DNA of 10,547 nt, from the NCBI GenBank assembly GCA_023417285.1, contig JAEZFR010000030.1, forward strand, positions 1-10,547. The letters are read 5' to 3'. This DNA is from Bacillota bacterium (GTDB taxonomy: Bacteria; Bacillota; Clostridia; Acetivibrionales; DSM-1351). Each line of letters opens with the position of its first letter. Position 1 is the first letter of the stretch. The notes under the pieces were generated by a model that saw only the letters and a list, made by a program, of their open reading frames with translations, had not been told where the DNA came from and ran no database searches. Both the position numbers and the translations under genes were made by a program. This document shows positions 1 through 5,622 of this stretch, piece by piece.

Positions 1-139
1 AGGTAGACTTGCCTGAACCGGACTTGCCTACAATAGTAATATAACTACTATTTGTAATATCCAGACTTATATCTTCCAATATAGGCCTATCATACTTCTT
101 TTGTATTCCACGTAGACTAATATTTAATTCATCAACCAT
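1..139 (-). CDS. ABC transporter ATP-binding protein (5' part only, runs off the left edge)
   Basis: Only the first 46 codons are inside the window. They read MVDELNISLRGIQKKYD, then a typical strand before the P-loop, and end in a complete Walker A motif GKSGSGKST at residues 38-46. That layout (a short N-terminal strand, then Walker A near residue 40) fits the nucleotide-binding subunit of a MacB/LolD-type exporter. The ATG at 139 has a good ribosome binding site, GGAGGT, at 144-149. It starts 31 bp after the stop of the adaptor gene on the same strand, so it is the fourth gene of the operon starting at 2925. Inference: it powers the transporter served by the adaptor. The substrate and permease are not visible. 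Confidence 0.9.
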   Translation of the reverse strand, partial: MVDELNISLRGIQKKYDRPILEDISLDITNSSYITIVGKSGSGKST

Positions 140-170
140 TGTTACCTCCAACGGATTACGAAAGCAATAT

Positions 171-1019
171 CTATTCTTCATCTACTTTCAATAATGCTTT
201 GTATCCAGAATCACAAAATGTACCTTCCCGAACATTAACAACACTCACATACTCTTCTGTTTCAAAGCCAATATCAACTTCTACTTCATTTAAAAAAAAC
301 AAATTTTCATCTAACACTCTTATATAATTTGGGCCACCTTTTTTCTTTTGGTAAACACAATTCTTGTCTACGACCAATACATTCTTATATTCATCACCAG
401 TATAAATCTTCAAATTCTTAATCTCTTGCCCATACAAATAATCCATATTTTCAATTTCAAATACAATTTTAACTTTATTATCAGTTGCCATATTAGAGAT
501 AAAGTCAATTTTAACTTTATCTCCATTATCTAATGTTAAAGAATTACAATCTTTTATCTTTCTAATTATTGTTGGAGAAGTCATACATGTCAGTTTCAGT
601 TTATCTAATGATCTAAGTTTTATATATCCTTCTTTGTCAGATAGTACTTCTTCTACAATACCATTATAATCCGATGTGATTTTTAGTTTACCTGCATAGG
701 CTACAACATCACCAACTTTAACTTCATCACCGACACCAATGACTGTCTTTATTAGACTATTCTTATATTGTTTAAATTCTATATATTCATAGGTATTGCT
801 AGTAATTACTCCATCAAAGTTGAAATATTTCTTTATATCTTTTCTTTCAACTTCACAAGGGGTTCCATATGCTGTTTCTTTAAAATCATATACATCATAC
901 TGCTTAAATTGTTTCTTTTCTTGTTTTGATAAATTATACATCATCATAATAGGTAGTATAAATGCCACAATAAACAATACAGGTATAATAGTTTTAAGTA
1001 GTATTTTTTTTATTTTCAT
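171..1019 (-). CDS. Membrane-fusion (HlyD/MacA/YknX-type) efflux adaptor, 282 aa
   Basis: Residues 1-8 are basic and 9-29 form one transmembrane anchor, so most of the protein lies outside the membrane. Residues about 93-125 (VIGVGDEVKVGDVVAYAG followed by an SDYNGIVEEV turn) look like the biotinyl/lipoyl-type half-motif of adaptor proteins. Residues about 213-262 (NVLVVDKNCVYQ... YIRVLDE... VEVDIGF) match the C-terminal barrel pattern of MacA/YknX adaptors. The long coiled-coil hairpin of Gram-negative adaptors is absent. I chose the ATG at 1019 rather than an upstream in-frame start at 1046. The later start sits 4 bp after the stop of the preceding gene, and its ribosome binding site (GAGGAA) lies in that gene's last codons, so the two are translationally coupled. 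It probably links the downstream ABC ATPase and its permease to an extracytoplasmic substrate. Confidence 0.8.
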   Translation of the reverse strand: MKIKKILLKTIIPVLFIVAFILPIMMMYNLSKQEKKQFKQYDVYDFKETAYGTPCEVERKDIKKYFNFDGVITSNTYEYIEFKQYKNSLIKTVIGVGDEVKVGDVVAYAGKLKITSDYNGIVEEVLSDKEGYIKLRSLDKLKLTCMTSPTIIRKIKDCNSLTLDNGDKVKIDFISNMATDNKVKIVFEIENMDYLYGQEIKNLKIYTGDEYKNVLVVDKNCVYQKKKGGPNYIRVLDENLFFLNEVEVDIGFETEEYVSVVNVREGTFCDSGYKALLKVDEE

Positions 1020-1023
1020 AGGC

Positions 1024-2283
1024 TTATTCCTCACCCGTTTGTACATAGTTATTATAATACGATGAACAATCTATATCATCCTTAAACATTGCATATAGTA
1101 CATCTGCATCATACCTGGTTTCACAAGATGCTGATGTTTCCGCTTGGAACTCTTTACCATTTACTTCATATACGATAATAAGACGAACATTTAAAAAATA
1201 GTTCTTCTTCTTGTCTAAATCAGTACTTTTTATATAAAATGTTACATTTGGTTTGGAACCTTTTGGTATTAGAATTTCGTCTCCTTCTTTCCATTGCTGA
1301 TCAATCATATTCCCATCAGTTTCTATTTGAAAACAAACCTTTTCAATTGCAATTTTATCGGAAACCCTATCTAACTTAATGTCTTTAATTTTCACATCTT
1401 TCTCTGCAACTAATTCATAAGGTGGTAGCATGAAGATTCCACCTTTTTGATCACTTATATTTATTTGACTCCTTCCAGCACTAGTGAATGATAAATCGTA
1501 GTCACCATATATTTTTTTTGCTTCAGCCTCACTTAACATTTTAGTATAGTGTAAACGGATACTTCCAATATCCTGCACATATGACTTTCCCAATATTAAA
1601 AATGTAATCTTATTAATTACTTCATCTTGTTTAAGATTTATTCCTGACGTATCAATGGTAATTAAAAAAGTATTGTCATAAAAAGTCGGAAACATTGCAT
1701 CCGAAAGGCTCGCGTAATCTTTATCAATATCCTTATTGAATTCAGCAAATTCCTTTTCCTTTTCTTCATCTCCTACTACAGCAGCATCCTCTAATTCTCT
1801 AAGATGTGCCCAATCGACATTATTATATAGCATACAGGTATTTTTTTGAAACTTTTGTTTTGTCTCTACTGAGTCCACATGCATTAAGGAACACTTTATA
1901 TCTGAGTTTATTTCAACTTTAACATTACTTTCATCAAGTAATTCTTTGGATAAAATATGGACTGTAACCTGAAAGATAGAATCTGTAGAATATTCCAAAT
2001 CCATTTTATCCAGGCATATAACAGGATCATCTCCATTAATAAACTGGCTCGGTAATTTCTTTAAATATGTACAACCTTCTGCATCATCACTATTGTCTGT
2101 GTTGTTTTGTGGTTGTTCTGAAGAAAAACCATTCTGGTCAGTATTAGCTTGTGGTTGTTCAGAAGAAAATTCACTCTTGTCTGTGTTACTGTTTGATTGT
2201 CCTTTTGAACAACCACAATAAAATGTGCCAATAACCAGTAATAAAATGTATACAACAACATTTATTGCTCTTCTCATTTTCAT
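1024..2283 (-). CDS. Putative lipoprotein of an export operon, family not recognised, 419 aa
   Basis: The N-terminus has two to three basic residues and a hydrophobic stretch (7-21), then a YCGC-S sequence in which Cys25 is the likely lipidated residue. The lipobox is imperfect (Tyr at -3, Cys at -2), so lipidation is probable but not certain. A low-complexity linker follows (26-68) with two full copies of a 14-residue repeat containing FSSEQPQ. Residues 70-419 are a soluble domain with alternating beta-strand patterns. The last 130 residues look like a beta-sandwich, but I recognise no named family. The ATG at 2283 has AGGAG/AGGAT upstream; an ATG two codons later is an alternative. It lies between a secreted protein gene (93 bp upstream) and the adaptor gene (4 bp downstream). 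It could be a substrate-binding, immunity or surface-receptor component. Confidence 0.7.
   Translation of the reverse strand: MKMRRAINVVVYILLLVIGTFYCGCSKGQSNSNTDKSEFSSEQPQANTDQNGFSSEQPQNNTDNSDDAEGCTYLKKLPSQFINGDDPVICLDKMDLEYSTDSIFQVTVHILSKELLDESNVKVEINSDIKCSLMHVDSVETKQKFQKNTCMLYNNVDWAHLRELEDAAVVGDEEKEKEFAEFNKDIDKDYASLSDAMFPTFYDNTFLITIDTSGINLKQDEVINKITFLILGKSYVQDIGSIRLHYTKMLSEAEAKKIYGDYDLSFTSAGRSQINISDQKGGIFMLPPYELVAEKDVKIKDIKLDRVSDKIAIEKVCFQIETDGNMIDQQWKEGDEILIPKGSKPNVTFYIKSTDLDKKKNYFLNVRLIIVYEVNGKEFQAETSASCETRYDADVLYAMFKDDIDCSSYYNNYVQTGEE
2095..2187 (-). repeat. 42-bp tandem repeat encoding the lipoprotein linker
   Basis: Two copies and a partial third copy of a 42-bp unit lie inside the lipoprotein gene. 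On the plus strand, tgtggttgttctgaagaaaa at 2108 recurs almost exactly at 2150. The unit encodes 14 residues (NTD...FSSEQPQ), residues 33-63 of the lipoprotein, just after the likely lipidated Cys. The period is a multiple of three, so copy-number change would alter linker length without shifting the frame. Confidence 0.8.
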
Positions 2284-2310
2284 ATAATATCCTACTCCTA
2301 TCTATTTCAG

Positions 2311-2351
2311 ATAGCAATATATGGGTAATATTACTACCCATACATTGCTAT
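2311..2351 (-). promoter_or_regulatory. 17-bp stem-loop between the first and second operon genes
   Basis: The arms 2311-2327 and 2335-2351 are complementary over 17 positions with a 7-nt loop. The only non-Watson-Crick position (2319/2343) is an A-C mismatch in plus-strand RNA but a G-U wobble in minus-strand RNA, so the structure folds fully only in the operon's transcript. It starts 25 bp after the stop of the secreted-protein gene and ends 27 bp before the lipoprotein start. No T-run follows on the minus strand; the run of five T lies on the plus-strand side. Inference: a processing, stabilising or partial read-through element that lets the first gene be expressed more than the rest. Confidence 0.6.
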
Positions 2352-2376
2352 TTTTGTTTATGTATTTACATTAATA

Positions 2377-2925
2377 CTATGATACTTTTCGTACATCAAG
2401 AAATGCACTTTTTAGTTTTGGCGCATATTTATATGTTTTACTATAACACTGTTCAAACGGCTCTTTACCTTGGTATGATGACATTACTTGAAATTTTACT
2501 TTCTTTTGAAGCACGCCAACAAAAGCATAATAATATCCATTTGGCGCATTAGCCTCTACATTTAGAGTAGTACCTACTGTAGTAGATGTAGCAATAGAAG
2601 CTGATACTCCCACAGAACCACCCACCTCAACAAATACTCCTTTATACTTAGCGTCAACTGTAGCACTAGTCCCAAAAGTCTCTGTTGTTGTTGCAGATAC
2701 TGTAACACTACCTTTTGTATATTTAGTTTTTTTGAATCCAAGACAAGGGAGTTGTCTAGCCATTTCTGGTACTTCACTAACATATGTGGTCAAAGTACAT
2801 TTATATACAAAACCTTCACTATAAAATCCCCCTGTTGCAGTAGCAGCATTAACACTAAGTGTACTCGAAATAAATGTCGTTAACATGATTACCGCTACTA
2901 ATAATTTTTTAATCTTCTTTTTCAA
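2377..2925 (-). CDS. Small secreted beta-rich protein, first gene of the export operon, 182 aa
   Basis: It has a clear Sec signal peptide: MKKKIKK, a hydrophobic core (8-22), and probable signal peptidase I cleavage after Ala27 (VNA/AT). The mature protein is about 155 aa with three Cys (43, 61, 160). Residues 72-125 are a Ser/Thr/Val/Gly-rich run of alternating beta-strand character (SVTVSATTTETFG, then SVGVSASIATSTTVG), followed by NAPNGYYYAF. This resembles the membrane-inserting strands of aerolysin/ETX-MTX2-type pore formers, but that is pattern-level inference and I cannot name a family. The start is TTG at 2925, chosen for its placement 8 nt after AGGA; the nearby ATG at 2933 hits a stop after two further codons. 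It heads an operon with a lipoprotein, an adaptor and an ABC ATPase, which suggests a bacteriocin-like or surface cargo. Confidence 0.75.
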   Translation of the reverse strand: MKKKIKKLLVAVIMLTTFISSTLSVNAATATGGFYSEGFVYKCTLTTYVSEVPEMARQLPCLGFKKTKYTKGSVTVSATTTETFGTSATVDAKYKGVFVEVGGSVGVSASIATSTTVGTTLNVEANAPNGYYYAFVGVLQKKVKFQVMSSYQGKEPFEQCYSKTYKYAPKLKSAFLDVRKVS

Positions 2926-2939
2926 AATATCATTCCTTT
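2926..2939 (-). promoter_or_regulatory. Ribosome binding site that fixes a TTG start
   Basis: On the minus strand AAAGGA (2939-2934) is followed after 8 nt by TTG at 2925, which opens the frame into MKKKIKKLLV. The ATG overlapping this spacer (2933-2931) is out of frame and stops within three codons. The signal peptide therefore starts from TTG. Confidence 0.7.
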
Positions 2940-3546
2940 CATTTAATTAATTATAAAAATTTAAAAAAACATATAAGTAATATTCTTTATCCTAGGATCT
3001 TATATGATTTTTTCTGTTTGGAAACTCCTTGAAATGTCCAGAGTTCGTAATATATATACATGCGATAGATTGATGCTATTGAATAAACATAACCTACAGT
3101 ATTTCATAATAATAAAAACAAACCTATGATTATAATTCATATGTTATTTACGCTATTCTCAACTTTTAATAAGATTCTCGTATGGTAATTCCACTAATTA
3201 TACACTATGCCTTAAAACGCTCTCATCCCTTAGAGATTTGCAACATTAAATGTTTAAAATTCATAGACTCCTATATTCCAGGGATAAATTCTCTTTTAAT
3301 ATAGCATTCTACTTATGTTAGCTAGTATAGAAAATTACTTATAAACTATTGTCTGTTAACTTTATAGTAAAGGATAACATTATAATGTCCATTTATATTA
3401 TATTTTAACATTTTTTACCATCTATTATATAATAATACCATGTTTGTTTTTTATTGCAAGTAGATTTTTGCATTTTTTTCCTTTTATTCCTTTTATTCTT
3501 TATTTCTACATCCTGCTTTTCTTAGTTGCACTGTTTTTTATATTTT
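2940..3546. other. Gene-free AT-rich intergenic region
   Basis: I see no convincing gene on either strand, no tRNA and no repeat array. The region holds two perfect short palindromes, ATCCTAGGAT (2989-2998) and ACATTATAATGT (3377-3388), which are possible operator-like sites. It also holds a pyrimidine-rich tract on the plus strand (about 3473-3532) and a weak promoter candidate. One 13-codon frame (about 3262-3220, minus) has an AGGAG upstream, but it is too short to claim as a gene. The region most likely carries the promoter and leader of the operon starting at 2925. Confidence 0.5.
3432..3459 (-). promoter_or_regulatory. Possible vegetative promoter for the minus-strand export operon
   Basis: On the minus strand, TTGCAA (3459-3454) and TATTAT (3437-3432) are separated by 16 bp, a fair match to a sigma-A promoter. 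If used, the secreted-protein mRNA would have a leader of about 500 nt. In such AT-rich DNA, chance matches are common. A closer -10-like TATAAT at 2955-2950 lacks a good -35. Confidence 0.25.
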
Positions 3547-3547
3547 C

Positions 3548-3573
3548 AAAAAACCATTTCCAGCAGAATGGTT
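3548..3573 (-). terminator. Rho-independent terminator after the GRAM remnant
   Basis: On the minus strand AACCATT (3573-3567) pairs with AATGGTT (3558-3552) across an 8-nt loop, and the descending arm runs into six T (3553-3548). It begins 6 nt after the stop codon at 3580. The 7-bp stem is weak in GC, but placement and the T-run support a terminator. Confidence 0.6.
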
Positions 3574-3579
3574 ACTATT

Positions 3580-3906
3580 TTAAATTTCTTGATGTATAGA
3601 ATTTGCTTCTGACACCAAATTGTGTGCACCAGCAACTATATTCTCTCTGTCTTCAAGTAAACGCAATATATTTAATTTTCCAATATCAGCTTTACCGGAT
3701 TTTAATACAAACTGTGCCAGTGTTTCATCACATAGTTTTATAAATAAATCATTTCCTTTAATCCAAACATAAAATGCACCTTGTACATTCTTCATTATTC
3801 TGTTTAGATGAAATTCTTCAAACTTCTTTCCAAAATCGATTCTATGTGCCTGAAACAATATTCTTTGATTTGTAATTGCCATATGTCCACCTCGAGCATT
3901 CAACCC
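3580..3906 (-). pseudogene. GRAM/PH-like domain protein, 5' end removed by an IS256-family element
   Basis: The frame encodes about 108 residues ending at a TAA at 3580. It opens with GLNARGGHMAITNQRILFQA, which matches the core of GRAM-type PH-like domains (a Gly-His-Met/Leu-x-Ile/Leu-Thr-Asn-x-Arg-Ile/Leu-x-Phe strand pair). The strand that normally precedes this core is missing. Upstream the frame runs five codons into the left inverted repeat of the insertion sequence and reaches a stop at 3921-3919. A TTG at 3903 or an ATG at 3882 (with GAGGTGG just upstream) could still start a shortened product. GRAM/PH-like domains bind lipids or proteins in other systems; no role can be assigned here. 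The missing 5' part is not recognisable beyond the right end of the element. It has its own terminator. Confidence 0.7.
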
Positions 3907-3938
3907 GATAACGTATAATTAGTTTCGCAAATTCATTT
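3907..3938 (+). repeat. Left terminal inverted repeat of the IS256-family element
   Basis: It starts with GATA and ends with the 16-nt block TTTCGCAAATTCATTT (3923-3938), which recurs inverted at 5234-5249. Overall 24 of 32 positions match the right end. The first five host-frame codons upstream of the GRAM remnant fall inside it. Confidence 0.75.
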
Positions 3939-3946
3939 ACAAAAAT

Positions 3947-4020
3947 AGACATGGTCTATATCCGTTTGGTAGAATTAAGTTACCATACAAAACTCTCAAA
4001 GGAGGATATAAACCATGTCT
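3947..4020 (+). promoter_or_regulatory. Hairpin that would sequester the transposase start codon
   Basis: Positions 3947-3963 (AGACATGGTCTATATCC) are complementary to 4004-4020 (GGATATAAACCATGTCT) at 16 of 17 positions, with a 40-nt loop. The right arm contains the last GG of the Shine-Dalgarno sequence (AAAGGAGG, 3998-4005) and the ATG at 4015. A short competing hairpin, ATAGAC-ATG-GTCTAT (3946-3959 region), uses the same left arm. In transcripts entering from outside the element the start would be buried. Transcripts starting inside the left arm could be translated. This parallels protection against external read-through known in other insertion sequences such as IS10; here it is inferred. 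Confidence 0.6.
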
Positions 4021-5211
4021 GATAACATTATACAATTAAACCAAGATCTTATCCACAACGAATTGAAGGATTTAGTTCGTAATAGCGTTGAAGAAACGCT
4101 GAATGCCTTGCCGGATCATGAAGCTGAAGAACTCATAAATGCTGAAAAATACGAGCGCACCGGTGACAGAAAAGGCTATCGTTCTGGGCATTATACGAGA
4201 AATTTTCAAACAACTAGTGGAGATGTCACTCTCAAAATGCCAAAGCTCAAAGGTGTGCAGTTTGAAACGGCCATCATCGAGCGTTACCGTCGTAGAGAAT
4301 GTTCTGTCGAAGAAGCACTGATTGAGATGTATCTCGCTGGTGTTTCTGTCCGTCGTGTAGAAGATATCACCGAAGCACTTTGGGGGACAAAGGTTTCTCC
4401 AGGAACAATAAGTAATCTTAACAAAAAAGCTTATGAACATATCGAAACATGGCGTTCTAGGCCTCTTACTGGACAGTATTCTTATGTCTATGTGGATGGT
4501 ATTTACCTAAAGCGTAGTTGGGGTGGTGAAATACAAAACATGTCTATTCTTGTTGCCATTGGTGTAAATCAAGACGGATGTCGTGAAATAATTGGTGCTG
4601 CAGAAGGTATGAAAGAAGATCGTGAAAGTTGGAAAAACTTCTTTGTTTGGTTAAAAGAGCGCGGCCTTATTGGGGTGCGATTAATTGTGGGAGACAAATG
4701 CCTAGGTATGTTAGAAAGCATACCTGAGGTGTTCCCAGAAGCTAAATACCAACGCTGTACGGTACATTTTTATCGAAATATATTTTCTGTTACACCAAGA
4801 AACAAAATGAAAGAGGTATCCATGATGCTTAAGGCCATTCATGCCCAGGAAAGCAAACAAGCCGCTAGAGAAAAAGCAAAAATAATAGCAGCGAAGCTCT
4901 TAGAGATGAAGTTACCTGCGGCCTCAAAGAAACTTACGGACGGAATAGAAGAAACACTTACATACATGGAGTTTCCGTATCAACACTGGAGCCGTATTCG
5001 CACCAACAATACAATTGAACGTTTAAATCGCGAGATTAAGCGTCGAACAAAAGCCATCGGTGCATTTCCAGATGGACAAAGTGCATTAATGTTAGTATGT
5101 GCCAGACTTCGGCACGTAGCTGGTACCCAGTGGGGTGCCAAGTGCTATATGAATATGGATCATCTAAAGGAACTAGATATCCAGTCACAGTCTGAAAACA
5201 TAGCCGGGTAG
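4015..5211 (+). CDS. IS256-family transposase, full length, 398 aa
   Basis: This is a DDE (RNase H-fold) transposase that cuts and joins the element's ends. The N-terminal half contains the family's GYRSGHYTRNF and KMPKL motifs (about 54-77). The likely catalytic residues are Asp161 in YVYVDGIYLK, Asp227 in VGDKCLG and Glu335 in RTNNTIERLNREIKRRT. Cys248/His251 (RCTVHFYRN) also match the family. Spacings of 66 and 108 residues are normal, and so is the length. The second-Asp motif is slightly divergent (VGDKCLG rather than the common SDxxxGL). The start ATG has a very strong AAAGGAGG 9 nt upstream, inside a possible inhibitory hairpin. No frameshift or internal stop is seen, so it may be active. 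A small bulged hairpin overlaps the stop codon (5204-5225) but has no T-run. Confidence 0.95.
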   Translation: MSDNIIQLNQDLIHNELKDLVRNSVEETLNALPDHEAEELINAEKYERTGDRKGYRSGHYTRNFQTTSGDVTLKMPKLKGVQFETAIIERYRRRECSVEEALIEMYLAGVSVRRVEDITEALWGTKVSPGTISNLNKKAYEHIETWRSRPLTGQYSYVYVDGIYLKRSWGGEIQNMSILVAIGVNQDGCREIIGAAEGMKEDRESWKNFFVWLKERGLIGVRLIVGDKCLGMLESIPEVFPEAKYQRCTVHFYRNIFSVTPRNKMKEVSMMLKAIHAQESKQAAREKAKIIAAKLLEMKLPAASKKLTDGIEETLTYMEFPYQHWSRIRTNNTIERLNREIKRRTKAIGAFPDGQSALMLVCARLRHVAGTQWGAKCYMNMDHLKELDIQSQSENIAG

Positions 5212-5233
5212 CTAATGACTACCGGACGGAGAA

Positions 5234-5265
5234 AAATGAATTTGCGAAAAAATCTTGACACTATC
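5234..5265 (-). repeat. Right terminal inverted repeat of the IS256-family element
   Basis: Read on the minus strand from 5265 it begins GATAGTGTCAAG and ends TTTCGCAAATTCATTT, matching the left end at 24 of 32 positions. It lies 22 bp after the transposase stop codon. Confidence 0.75.
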
Positions 5266-5377
5266 TCTACGGGTTTTAGTTTCTTCGTAACTATCTACAT
5301 CAAATCCATGTAGTGTGGCTAATATGGGGCTGCGACTTTATTTTAAATACTAAACTTGCATTTTTTCAAAATCAAAA

Positions 5378-5403
5378 AGAAAGCCCCAAAAACGGGGCTT
5401 TCT
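5378..5403 (-). terminator. Strong rho-independent terminator facing the minus strand
   Basis: AGAAAGCCCC (5378-5387) and GGGGCTTTCT (5394-5403) form a perfect 10-bp stem with a 6-nt loop. On the minus strand the stem is followed by TTTTTGATTTTG, a good U-tract. On the plus strand the following bases are not T-rich. It lies about 220 bp downstream of the TIR/nuclease gene and would end transcription of the defence operon before the insertion sequence. Confidence 0.85.
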
Positions 5404-5455
5404 CGATATTCTTGAAAAAATCAATTTTCCTTTTATTATCTCTTTGAGAAGAGAA

Positions 5456-5536
5456 TGTGGGGGTGGAAGTGGCTTGGATGCTGGGGTTTTGGGTGGTTGT
5501 GTTACTTGTGGGTGTATTACTCAGGGCTGCTGAGGG
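5456..5536. other. G-rich (plus) / C-rich (minus) block in an otherwise AT-rich gap
   Basis: Within the gap 5404-5622 one segment of about 80 bp breaks sharply from local composition. It has runs GGGGG, GGGG, GGG and GGG plus many GG on the plus strand and few C. A short hairpin CTCAG-ggctg-CTGAG (5520-5534) lies at its end. The loops are too long for a strict G-quadruplex pattern, though a two-tetrad form is possible. On the minus strand one frame is proline-rich with no start codon. I assign no function. Confidence 0.4.
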
Positions 5537-5573
5537 CTATCATATACTATGTTTTATTTTTTATTATCAGTAA

Positions 5574-5599
5574 CTTAAACATATTTCTATATATTTAAG
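5574..5599 (-). terminator. AT-rich 11-bp hairpin after the TIR/nuclease gene
   Basis: Arms 5574-5584 and 5589-5599 pair over 11 bp around a 4-nt loop, 23 bp after the stop codon at 5623. The one irregular position is A-C in plus-strand RNA but G-U in minus-strand RNA, so it suits the minus transcript. No good T-run follows, so it may be a weak terminator or a 3'-end protecting structure, with the stronger terminator at 5378-5403 as backup. Confidence 0.35.
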
Positions 5600-5622
5600 A
5601 ATACTTTAATACCAATCAACCA

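Larger units (their letters stand above)
3907..5265 (+). mobile_element. IS256-family insertion sequence, about 1.36 kb
   Basis: The element consists of one complete transposase gene flanked by imperfect inverted repeats. The left end (from GATAACGT at 3907) and the reverse complement of the right end (from GATAGTGT, ending at 5265) align over 32 positions without gaps. They are identical at 24 positions, including a perfect 16-nt inner block TTTCGCAAATTCATTT. Length and layout fit IS256-family elements, which normally make 8-9 bp target duplications. The flanks (ttcaaccc left, tctacggg right) do not match, so there is no visible duplication. The ends could be off by a few bases. Confidence 0.85.

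Noticed and set aside
139..1065. Plus-strand open frames opposite the adaptor gene
   Set aside because: Antisense to a gene with clear adaptor motifs; low-complexity translations and no supporting start signals.
2061..2261. Second minus-strand frame inside the lipoprotein gene (66 codons)
   Set aside because: It lies wholly inside the lipoprotein gene in another frame and is kept open mainly by the 42-bp repeat.
2311..2360. The 2311-2351 hairpin as a plus-strand rho-independent terminator (stem followed by TTTTT)
   Set aside because: No plus-strand gene precedes it, and the stem has an A-C mismatch in plus-strand RNA that becomes a G-U pair in the minus strand, so a role in the minus transcript is more likely.
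3907..5273. Search for an 8-9 bp target duplication around the insertion sequence
   Set aside because: Left flank ttcaaccc and right flank tctacggg do not match, and shifting the ends by a few bases does not help. AACCC occurs near both ends in inverted orientation, but with a 5-bp offset, so it is not treated as part of the inverted repeat.
5266..5337. Open minus-strand frame reading SPILATLHGFDVDSYEETKT into the right end of the insertion sequence
   Set aside because: It looks protein-like but has no start codon, is preceded directly by a stop, spans only about 24 codons outside the element and matches no family I know. It could be a remnant, but the sequence alone does not support a gene call.
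5355..5524. Proline-rich minus-strand open frame of about 56 codons (contains VTQPPKTPASKPLPPP)
   Set aside because: It runs through a perfect terminator stem, has no start codon or ribosome binding site, and its proline content simply follows the C-rich composition.
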